Assembly (NCBI GenBank): GCA_937965665.1
Contig: CALCJE010000207.1
Coordinates: 1-12,157, forward strand
DNA: 12,157 bases
Reading direction: 5' to 3'
Source: an uncultured Bacteroidales bacterium
GTDB lineage: Bacteria; Bacteroidota; Bacteroidia; Bacteroidales; UBA4417
Part shown: positions 1-6,212 of the stretch, in pieces
Layout of the letters: every line of letters starts with the position of its first letter
How positions within the stretch are numbered: the stretch's first letter is position 1
Position numbers and translations under genes: made by a program
Notes under the pieces: generated by a model
Databases searched by the model: none
The model's input: only the letters and a program-made list of their open reading frames with translations
Told to the model about the DNA's origin: nothing

Positions 1-42
1 ATTGCCCTTCGCAACTCTCAGGATTGAGAAGCTGCGTTTCTT

Positions 43-73
43 ATTCATTATTCGATATTCATTATTCGATATT
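43..73. repeat. Short heptamer tandem array
   Basis: The 14-base unit ATTCATTATTCGAT occurs twice in perfect tandem (43-56 and 57-70), followed by ATT. Each unit is made of two 7-base halves (ATTCATT and ATTCGAT), so the true period is 7. It lies just downstream of the uppP stop codon, in an otherwise geneless 85-base edge. It belongs to the same style of intergenic micro-array as those at 6156-6204 and 12064-12157. Confidence 0.75.
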
Positions 74-85
74 TAGCCCTTCAAC

Positions 86-865
86 TCAAATCACCTTCAA
101 ATCAACCCCAAGAGCCAGTAGAATCAGCAGTACAGCTCCGACAATGATCCGGTAATACCCGAAAACCTTAAATCCGTGTTTCTGCAGAAAGGTGATAAAG
201 AATTTAATGGCCAGCATAGCCACCACAAATGCAACCAGGTTTCCGACCAGCAGAACGCCGATGTTGTCGGCATTAAAATGTTTGTAATCTTTCAGCAGTT
301 TGTATGCCGAAGCTGCCGCCATGGTGGGCACTGCCAGGAAAAACGAAAATTCGGCAGCCTTTGTACGGGTGAGCTTTTGCTGCATACCACCAATAATGGT
401 AGCTGCCGAACGCGAAACTCCCGGTATCATGGCAATGCATTGAAAAAGCCCGATAACAAAAGCATTTTTATAGGTTGCTTCTCTTTTTTCGTCGGTATTG
501 ATAAACCACTTATCCACAAAAAGGAACAGGATACCACCGGCCAGCAGCATGAGGGCAACCACCAGCACACTCTCGAGCATGGCGTCAATCTGGTTGCTGA
601 ATAAGAAACCCAGTATGGCTGCAGGAATAAAAGCAACAAACAGCTTATAATAAAAATCGAACGATTGCAGGAACCGTTTCCAGTACAAAACAATCACCGA
701 AAGGATGGCGCCAAACTGAATATTCACCGTAAATGCTTTGGTGAATTCGTTCATATCGGTACCCAGCAGCCGTTCAGTAATGATCATGTGACCCGTTGAG
801 GAAATCGGGAGAAACTCGGTAATTCCTTCAACAATGGCAATAATTATTGCATCAAAGTATGTCAT
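86..865 (-). CDS. uppP: Undecaprenyl-diphosphate phosphatase (UppP/BacA family)
   Basis: This integral membrane enzyme removes a phosphate from undecaprenyl diphosphate, recycling the lipid carrier for peptidoglycan and surface polysaccharide synthesis. The 259-residue length is typical of the family. The first family signature is present as E13-x3-E17 followed by FLPISSTGH (18-26). The second is PGVSRSAAT (148-156) with the essential arginine at 152. Hydrophobic segments fill most of the chain, as expected for a polytopic protein. The start at 865 lies one base after the stop of the DUF3098 gene, which indicates translational coupling, and ftsX lies further upstream. The order ftsX - DUF3098 - uppP is, from memory, conserved in Bacteroidota and is usually followed by truB, which would lie outside this window. 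Function is assigned with high confidence. Confidence 0.96.
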   Translation of the reverse strand: MTYFDAIIIAIVEGITEFLPISSTGHMIITERLLGTDMNEFTKAFTVNIQFGAILSVIVLYWKRFLQSFDFYYKLFVAFIPAAILGFLFSNQIDAMLESVLVVALMLLAGGILFLFVDKWFINTDEKREATYKNAFVIGLFQCIAMIPGVSRSAATIIGGMQQKLTRTKAAEFSFFLAVPTMAAASAYKLLKDYKHFNADNIGVLLVGNLVAFVVAMLAIKFFITFLQKHGFKVFGYYRIIVGAVLLILLALGVDLKVI

Positions 866-866
866 G

Positions 867-1148
867 CTAATCTTTTGGGCGTTTCATGATGGCTACAATC
901 TCAACCGCAAATCCTACCAATATCAGGATTGGGGAAAGTGTCAGTCGCCTGAAATCGAACATTTCGTAGTTAAAAACATTGGGGTCTTTGGATCCGCCCC
1001 CGGTCATCAGTATAAAACCCAACGTGATGAGGCCAACACCAACCAGCATCAGGATATAGTTTTCTTTTCCGAATGCAAATACAGGACGGCTGTTATCAAC
1101 AGCTTTTTTTGTGGCTTCCTGGGCCGTTGCTTTTACAGTTTTTGCCAT
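867..1148 (-). CDS. DUF3098 family small membrane protein
   Basis: A 93-residue protein with two predicted membrane helices (about 31-49 and 71-88), joined by a short loop containing GGGSKD. The second half reads RRLTLSPILILVGFAVEI (67-84), which matches the conserved core of the bacteroidete DUF3098 family as I remember it. The N-terminal 25 residues are polar and rich in Ala, Lys and Thr, and are probably cytoplasmic. Its molecular role is unknown. It sits between ftsX (65 bases upstream) and uppP (one base downstream), so it probably belongs to one envelope or cell-division operon. No signal peptide or catalytic motif is visible. Confidence 0.88.
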   Translation of the reverse strand: MAKTVKATAQEATKKAVDNSRPVFAFGKENYILMLVGVGLITLGFILMTGGGSKDPNVFNYEMFDFRRLTLSPILILVGFAVEIVAIMKRPKD

Positions 1149-1213
1149 TTTTACAGGTATAAATATGATTTAAATACTTTTTTATCTGGGGCTGCGCGAG
1201 TATCGAAGTATCA

Positions 1214-2089
1214 TTAATTCGAATACAGGCTGTCAATTTTCATTTTGAGGAATTTATTTACCGAAATCCATGTCGAAACGGCCGACAGGATCACACCCAG
1301 GACCAGTACCCCAAGGAAGAATAAAGCAAAAATGCTGATATCCTGAAGGGCGACAATTTCGGGTATCCGCTGCCTGGCCAGGAATAATGTACCTACCAGC
1401 AGCAGGTCGGCCAGCACAGCAGCTATAATGCCATGCAGGGCACTGCGTTTGATAAACGGCATGCGTATGAAATTTTCGGTAGCACCAACCAGCTGCATGC
1501 TGCGGATCAGGAACCGGCGGGCATAAATAGAAAGCTTTATGGTGTTGTTGATGAGTATGACCGAAATTATGAGTAAAATCAGGCTGAAGCTGATAATCAC
1601 CATCGATATCTTGCTAATATTGGCATTTACCTGGTCGATCAGCGATTTCTGGTACACCACCTCTTTTACCAGGTTACCCGCCAGAATTTGTCGTTCGATG
1701 CGGGCAATGCTGTCGTTGTTGGCATAGCCGGCTTTAAGCTGTATGTCGATTGAAGCAGGCAATGGGTTGTATCCCAGGAATTCGACAAAATCCTCGCCCA
1801 GTTCGTTCGAAAGTTGTTTGGCTGCCTGCTCGCGCGAGATAAATTCAGCCTGTTTTACATAGGAGGTGTTTTGCAGGCGTTTCATATAATTCTGAACTTG
1901 TTCGTCAGCCAGGTTATCCTTGAGCATGAGCGATACACTGATATTTTCGCGAACATAGTCCGAAAGTTTTTTCCCGTGAATGATAATCATTCCCAGCAGC
2001 CCGATCATAAACAACACGAGCATGATGCTGATAATGCTGGTGATATACGATGCCCTGAGCCTGCTGCTTCCGACCTGTAATTCTGTCAT
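1214..2089 (-). CDS. ftsX: Cell-division protein FtsX (permease-like)
   Basis: FtsX is the membrane partner of the ATPase FtsE. The FtsEX complex transmits division signals to peptidoglycan hydrolases at the septum. The 291-residue protein has the family layout: a cytoplasmic N-terminus, one helix (about 16-38), an extracytoplasmic domain (about 39-160) containing NPLPASIDI (108-116), and three C-terminal helices (about 162-181, 218-238 and 251-273). The segment MQLVGATENFIRMPF (198-212) is the conserved FtsX loop motif. No ftsE is in the window; in Bacteroidota it is commonly encoded elsewhere. It starts the minus-strand cluster, diverging from leuS across about 294 bases. The ATG at 2089 is the first credible start. 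Confidence 0.95.
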   Translation of the reverse strand: MTELQVGSSRLRASYITSIISIMLVLFMIGLLGMIIIHGKKLSDYVRENISVSLMLKDNLADEQVQNYMKRLQNTSYVKQAEFISREQAAKQLSNELGEDFVEFLGYNPLPASIDIQLKAGYANNDSIARIERQILAGNLVKEVVYQKSLIDQVNANISKISMVIISFSLILLIISVILINNTIKLSIYARRFLIRSMQLVGATENFIRMPFIKRSALHGIIAAVLADLLLVGTLFLARQRIPEIVALQDISIFALFFLGVLVLGVILSAVSTWISVNKFLKMKIDSLYSN

Positions 2090-2383
2090 TTAATTTGATT
2101 TCGATAAGAGGAAGCGAAATTAAGGATTTTTTTTCAGCCCTGCTCATTTCATGTGCCGGCTTTGCAATAATTAACAAACAATAAAAATCAATTGTACCGA
2201 TTAACGGACTTTTTAGCCCGGTATGTGCAATGAATCAGGGTTTATCCGCTGATCGCCAGGGTTAATATGCGTTTCAATGCATGAGTTTGTTTTCAGATCG
2301 CTCAAAAATACTACCTTTGCAAACCTTTAAGCCGACAGGCAAGAGGTGCTTAAGTGTTTAACCTGAAACAATTTACAGAATAC
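2090..2383. other. Divergent intergenic region between ftsX and leuS
   Basis: This 294-base stretch holds no credible coding region. It contains the leuS promoter described separately. On the minus strand a weaker box reading TAATTTCG (plus-strand 2127-2134) could be the -7 element for ftsX, but I find no matching TTTG upstream of it. Nothing else recognisable is seen between about 2180 and 2280. Confidence 0.6.
2286..2319 (+). promoter_or_regulatory. Bacteroidota-type promoter of leuS
   Basis: TACCTTTG (2312-2319) is an exact match to the bacteroidete -7 box TAnnTTTG. A TTTG lies at 2286-2289, 22 bases upstream, slightly longer than the usual 19-21. Transcription would begin near 2325 and give a leader of about 60 bases before the ATG at 2384. 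No leader peptide or T-box-like structure is evident in that short leader. Confidence 0.6.
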
Positions 2384-5300
2384 ATGGAATACAATTTTGG
2401 TGAAGTAGAGAAAAAATGGCAGAAACAATGGGCTGCGGATAAGGTTTTCAAGACAGAAATCGTGGAAGGGAAACCGAAATATTATGTGCTCGATATGTTC
2501 CCTTATCCTTCGGGAGCCGGGCTGCATGTTGGTCATCCGCTGGGCTATATTGCTTCCGATATTTTTTCGCGTTACAAAAGGCTGAAAGGCTTTAACGTGC
2601 TTCATCCCATGGGTTACGATGCTTACGGGCTGCCGGCTGAGCAATATGCCATTCAAACCGGTACCCATCCCGCCATTACTACCGAAAAAAACCTGGCGCG
2701 TTATCGCGAGCAGCTCGATAAAATCGGGTTTTCATTCGACTGGGATCGCGAAGTGCGCACCTGCGACCCCGATTATTACAAATGGACCCAGTGGACTTTT
2801 ATACAGCTTTTTAATTCGTGGTACAATAAAAAAACGGATAAGGCTGAATCAATTAGTTCACTGATTTCTGAATTTAAAGCTGCCGGAAATGCCTCTATAT
2901 CGGCAGCATGTACCGAAACCGCTCTTTTTACTGCTGACGAGTGGAACCAGATGCCTGAAAAGCAACAGCAGGAAATCCTGATGAACTACCGCCTGGCTTA
3001 CCTGGCCGAAACGGCTGTAAACTGGTGTCCTGCCCTGGGAACCGTGCTGGCTAACGACGAAGTTAGTGAAGGATTCAGCGTGCGCGGAGGCCACCCGGTT
3101 GAGCGAAAAAATATGAAACAGTGGCTGCTCCGCATCACAGCCTATGCCGACCGCTTGCTGGCCGGGCTAAATACTATCGACTGGTCAGAGTCCATTAAAG
3201 AAATACAGCGAAACTGGATTGGCCGCTCGGAGGGGGGAAGCATGAGATTTGAAGTTCTTAACCACCCCCTGTCCCCCTCCGTGGGAGGGGGAACCTCAGC
3301 CACCACAAATTTGCCCGAAAACAAGGATAGCACTTCTATCCACCGAGCATACATGACAAGTGATCCTCAAACTTTCAATTTGTTGAAAGACAGATCAAGG
3401 GAAATGAGAAAAGCACCCACAGAAGCTGAAAATATTTTATGGCAAAAACTCAGAAATAGTCAGATTGGATACAGAATAAGAAGACAGCAAATAATTGATA
3501 ATTATATCGTTGATTTTGTTTGTCTTCCTAAAAAAACGATTATTGAAGTGGATGGCCCTATCCATGATTTTCGAAAAAGTACTGATGCCCAGAGATCTGA
3601 ATACCTGGAACTACTCGGATATGAAATACTGAGATTCAAAAATGAAGAAGTAATTGCCAATCCTGATGGTGTTGCTCAGCAAATCTCAAACTTCCTGGAC
3701 TCTAAAGTCCTCCCCCTCGGGGAGGATTTAGGTGGGGTCGAACAACCGGAATTTGAAAATGAAACAAATGCCCTGTCACCCTCCGTGGGAGGGGGGACCC
3801 ATGTATCGGAAAATTTCGAAATCGAAGTATTCACCACCCGCCCCGATACTATTTTTGGCGCTACTTTTATGGTGCTGGCTCCAGAACACGAGCTTGTTTC
3901 CAAAATCACCACCCCCGAATGCCGCGAAAAGATTGAATCGTATCTGGCATGGGCCAAAAACCGCTCCGAACGCGAGCGTATGACAGAAGTAAAAAAAGTA
4001 AGCGGCGAATTTACCGGCGCCTATGCCATAAATCCATTTACCGGTCAGCCAATCCCCATCTGGATTGCCGATTATGTACTGATGGGTTACGGAACCGGGG
4101 CCATTATGGCGGTGCCGGCACACGACAGCCGCGACTTTGCTTTTGCCCGTCATTTTAACCTTCCAATTGTGCAGGTAGTAAACAAACCCGGTCACGAAGC
4201 CACAGATCCATCCACATGGGAAGAATCGTACGACTCAAAGGATGGCATCATGATTAACTCTGGATTTATAAATGGAATGCAGGTAAAGGAAGCCATCAGC
4301 GCTGTGATTCGCGAAACCGAAAAACGGGGCATAGGAACAGGCAAGATCAATTACCGCCTTCGCGATGCCATTTTCAGCCGGCAGCGCTACTGGGGCGAGC
4401 CTTTCCCGGTATATTACAAAGACGGGATGCCTTACACCCTGCCCGAGGACCAGCTTCCGCTGCAACTGCCCGAAGTGGATGCCTACCTGCCCACCGAAAA
4501 TGGTGAGCCACCCCTTGCCCGTGCCAAAAACTGGGTAACTGCCGACGGATACCCGCTGGAAACCAACACCATGCCCGGTTTTGCCGGATCGAGTGGTTAT
4601 TACCTGCGCTACATGGACCCGCGTAACAACCAGGAGTATTTCTCAAAAGATGCTGCAAACTACTGGCAAAATGTCGACCTGTATATCGGCGGTGCTGAGC
4701 ATGCAACCGGCCACCTGTTATACTCACGGTTCTGGAATAAATTCCTTTTCGATCTGGGTTACTCCGTGGTAGAAGAACCTTTCAAAAGGCTGATAAACCA
4801 GGGCATGATACAAGGCCGGTCGAGCTTTGTGTACAGGGTAAATCATGAAAAAATGACAGAATACCTGCTCTGGGAGCAGCTTAAAGATAAAAAACTGGGT
4901 GTGACATTTGAACGCGATTACCGCGATGGAACCCGCAAATTCGACTATTTCAGCCCCGAAGCAAAACTGATCATTGAAATTAAGAGACAAAAATCGCTCG
5001 AAAAACTTGCCGATCCTTACGAAGCTTATGCCGCCGAAAAAGGTTACAAGCTGCTGCTGATCCCGATGCGCGATTTCCTCGATGGCATAGATACCGTTCT
5101 TGACCGTATTAAAGCCGCTATCAGTGGTGAAGAGGTGCCTTCGTTTGTTGAAAAAGAACAACTCGATGTCAACTCCATTTTTATATCGAAGAACTATCCC
5201 GGCCGCGAGCATTATTCCGATGCCCTGCATGTCGACATTAGCCTGGTGCATAACGATGTGCTCGATACAGAGGCTTTCAGGCAATGGCAACCCCACCTGA

Positions 5301-6040
5301 AAGATGCCTATTTTATACTCGAAAACGGGAAATATATTTGTGGCAGCGAAGTGGAGAAAATGTCGAAATCAAAATATAACGTTCAGAACCCCGACGACCT
5401 CATTGAACGTTATGGTGCCGATACGCTTCGCCTTTACGAGATGTTCCTCGGGCCACTGGAGCAGGCCAAACCCTGGGATACCAGCGGTATTGAGGGTGTT
5501 TTCCGCTTTATCCGCAAATTCTGGCGTTTGTTCCACGATGCCGATATTAATTTCAGCGTTACCGACGAAGCACCTACGGCTGCCGAATTAAAGATTCTGC
5601 ACAAAACCATCCGGAAAATACAGGATGATACTGAGCGCATTTCGTTTAATACCGCTGTTAGTAGTTTTATGATCTGTGTAAACGAACTAACCGAACTTAA
5701 ATGCAACAAACGCGCCATCCTCAGCGACCTGGTGATACTGGTTTCGCCCTATGCCCCGCATATAGCCGAAGAACTCTGGCAGTTGCTCGGCAACAAGGAT
5801 AATGTTTGCAATGCCACATTCCCCGCATACAACGAGGCGTTTACCATCGACAATACATATACCTACCCGGTATCGTTTAACGGCAAAACCCGCTTTATGC
5901 TCGAGCTGCCCGCCGATATGCCGGTGCCGGAAATCGAAAAAGCTGTGCTGCAATCGGCCGATGCACAGAAATGGCTTGGAGGGAATCCACCTAAAAAGGT
6001 GATTATTGTACCGAAAAAGATTGTGAATGTGGTAATTTGA
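2384..6040 (+). CDS. leuS: Leucyl-tRNA synthetase with two in-frame nuclease-like insertions
   Basis: This cytoplasmic class I enzyme charges tRNA-Leu with leucine and is essential. I chose the ATG at 2384, not the in-frame GTG at 2354, because MEYNFGEVEKKW is the normal bacteroidete N-terminus. Counting from there, the HIGH motif is HVGH (48-51), the CP1 editing domain has TTRPDT (484-489) and HDSRD (580-584, with the editing-type Asp at 584), and KMSKS is at 992-996. The chain ends in the usual VPKKIVN. The length is about 1218 residues against about 930 for relatives. The surplus lies in two blocks, about 294-472 (DUF559 nuclease between palindromic repeats, at the entrance of CP1) and about 821-930 (a diverged nuclease-like domain after GRSSFVYR). 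Removing both gives about 928 residues. Every catalytic motif is intact, so the enzyme is probably active and tolerates both. Confidence 0.95.
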   Translation: MEYNFGEVEKKWQKQWAADKVFKTEIVEGKPKYYVLDMFPYPSGAGLHVGHPLGYIASDIFSRYKRLKGFNVLHPMGYDAYGLPAEQYAIQTGTHPAITTEKNLARYREQLDKIGFSFDWDREVRTCDPDYYKWTQWTFIQLFNSWYNKKTDKAESISSLISEFKAAGNASISAACTETALFTADEWNQMPEKQQQEILMNYRLAYLAETAVNWCPALGTVLANDEVSEGFSVRGGHPVERKNMKQWLLRITAYADRLLAGLNTIDWSESIKEIQRNWIGRSEGGSMRFEVLNHPLSPSVGGGTSATTNLPENKDSTSIHRAYMTSDPQTFNLLKDRSREMRKAPTEAENILWQKLRNSQIGYRIRRQQIIDNYIVDFVCLPKKTIIEVDGPIHDFRKSTDAQRSEYLELLGYEILRFKNEEVIANPDGVAQQISNFLDSKVLPLGEDLGGVEQPEFENETNALSPSVGGGTHVSENFEIEVFTTRPDTIFGATFMVLAPEHELVSKITTPECREKIESYLAWAKNRSERERMTEVKKVSGEFTGAYAINPFTGQPIPIWIADYVLMGYGTGAIMAVPAHDSRDFAFARHFNLPIVQVVNKPGHEATDPSTWEESYDSKDGIMINSGFINGMQVKEAISAVIRETEKRGIGTGKINYRLRDAIFSRQRYWGEPFPVYYKDGMPYTLPEDQLPLQLPEVDAYLPTENGEPPLARAKNWVTADGYPLETNTMPGFAGSSGYYLRYMDPRNNQEYFSKDAANYWQNVDLYIGGAEHATGHLLYSRFWNKFLFDLGYSVVEEPFKRLINQGMIQGRSSFVYRVNHEKMTEYLLWEQLKDKKLGVTFERDYRDGTRKFDYFSPEAKLIIEIKRQKSLEKLADPYEAYAAEKGYKLLLIPMRDFLDGIDTVLDRIKAAISGEEVPSFVEKEQLDVNSIFISKNYPGREHYSDALHVDISLVHNDVLDTEAFRQWQPHLKDAYFILENGKYICGSEVEKMSKSKYNVQNPDDLIERYGADTLRLYEMFLGPLEQAKPWDTSGIEGVFRFIRKFWRLFHDADINFSVTDEAPTAAELKILHKTIRKIQDDTERISFNTAVSSFMICVNELTELKCNKRAILSDLVILVSPYAPHIAEELWQLLGNKDNVCNATFPAYNEAFTIDNTYTYPVSFNGKTRFMLELPADMPVPEIEKAVLQSADAQKWLGGNPPKKVIIVPKKIVNVVI
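3266..3295. repeat. Left palindromic boundary repeat of the DUF559 insertion
   Basis: A GC-rich inverted repeat with 9-base arms, TCCCCCTCC (3272-3280) and GGAGGGGGA (3284-3292), around the loop GTG. The same sequence, with few changes, recurs in direct orientation at 3770-3800. Read in the leuS frame it gives LSPSVGGGT. Confidence 0.85.
3708..3726. repeat. Internal palindrome downstream of the nuclease domain
   Basis: TCCTCCCC (3708-3715) and GGGGAGGA (3719-3726) form a perfect 8-base inverted repeat around CTC, followed by TTTAGGTGGGG. It sits just after the last DUF559 helix and encodes part of VLPLGEDLGG. From memory, sequences of this form are dispersed repeats in many Bacteroidota genomes, often beside DUF559 genes. 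This window has only the one copy. Confidence 0.7.
3770..3800. repeat. Right palindromic boundary repeat of the DUF559 insertion
   Basis: The direct repeat of the left boundary. Its inverted-repeat core is shorter here: CCCTCC (3779-3784) and GGAGGG (3788-3793) around GTG. It differs from the left copy by a C-to-A change at 3778 and a small change in the G-run, and again reads LSPSVGGGT. LeuS sequence resumes within a few codons (FEIEVFTTRPDT). Confidence 0.8.
4844..5173 (+). other. Second in-frame nuclease-like insertion in leuS
   Basis: Between GRSSFVYRVN (ending at residue 820) and IFISKNY, where relatives carry only a short loop, lie about 110 extra residues. They align with the first insertion by motif spacing: TEYLLWEQL (825-833), G839 six residues after L833, D854 fifteen after G839, and E865 eleven after D854. 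The spacings 6, 15 and 11 equal those of L356, G362, D377 and E388 in the first insertion. Here the core reads FDY...LIIEIK, giving D854, E865 and K867, the D...ExK pattern of the PD-(D/E)xK nuclease superfamily. The later DUF559 signature (Asp-Gly, His, DxxRxxYL) is lost, though GYKLLLIP remains. Codon use resembles leuS itself and no palindromes remain, so it looks older. Confidence 0.7.
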
Positions 6041-6139
6041 TAATTTGAAAATGTGCTAATTTGAAAATGCGATAATGTGGTAATTTGATTAATTATCTGC
6101 CCATTAGCCCATTAATCCATTAGCACATTATCGCATTAT
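6026..6139. repeat. Mirrored octamer array spanning the leuS stop codon; possible bidirectional terminator
   Basis: From 6026 to 6089 the sequence is eight consecutive octamers of the form AATKYGNN, such as aatgtggt, aatttgat and aatttgaa. The unit at 6026-6041 is identical to that at 6074-6089 and contains the last leuS codons and the TGA stop. From 6100 to 6139 the same octamers run on the opposite strand (cccattag and relatives). The two halves pair: 6066-6079 (AATGCGATAATGTG) is perfectly complementary to 6124-6137, enclosing a 44-base loop, and a T-rich run follows to about 6150. It lies between the convergent leuS and barrel genes, where a terminator is expected. Confidence 0.75.
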
Positions 6140-6155
6140 TTTTAATTTTTTCGCC

Positions 6156-6204
6156 ACTTAAACCTTACACCTTATACCTTGCCACTTACACCTTACACCT
6201 TACC
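6156..6204. repeat. Heptamer tandem array (CCTTACA type)
   Basis: Seven consecutive 7-base units: acttaaa, ccttaca, ccttata, ccttgcc, acttaca, ccttaca, ccttacc. The array ends nine bases before the stop codon of the minus-strand barrel gene, so it lies in that transcript's 3' untranslated region. No protein is encoded here. Confidence 0.8.
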
Positions 6205-6212
6205 TCATCCTC

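Larger units (their letters stand above)
3264..3800 (+). mobile_element. In-frame DUF559 nuclease element inside leuS
   Basis: About 535 bases interrupt the CP1 editing domain between MRFEVL and FEIEVF. Residues about 338-440 of the fusion form a full DUF559 domain, a relative of Vsr-type endonucleases: TEAENILWQKL (346-356), VDF with D377, IIEVDG with E388 and D390, H394, then DAQRSEYL and GYEILRFKNEEV (412-423). Near-identical GC-rich palindromic repeats bound it, each translated as LSPSVGGGT (296-304 and 464-472) and set exactly 504 bases (168 codons) apart. A third palindrome follows the nuclease. Composition is AT-rich, and nine of its eleven arginines use AGA or AGG, unlike the CGN-rich host gene. 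There is no stop codon and there are no intein motifs, so it is probably translated as part of LeuS. Mobility is inferred, not shown. Confidence 0.75.

Noticed and set aside
1..48. Possible start of a minus-strand gene running off the left edge
   Set aside because: An ATG at 48 opens a frame of about 16 codons to the edge, but it begins inside the heptamer repeat and shows nothing like the expected neighbour truB. It is too short to judge.
2354..2383. GTG start that would lengthen LeuS by ten residues
   Set aside because: The ATG at 2384 begins with the normal bacteroidete LeuS N-terminus MEYNF, and the extension FNLKQFTEY has no counterpart in the family as I know it.
3264..3800. Intein inside leuS
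   Set aside because: No Hint-type splicing motifs (N-terminal Cys or Ser block, C-terminal His-Asn) are present. The domain is DUF559 and its ends are palindromic repeats.
6026..6204. CRISPR array
   Set aside because: Units are 7 or 8 bases and contiguous, with no unique spacers, and no cas gene is present.
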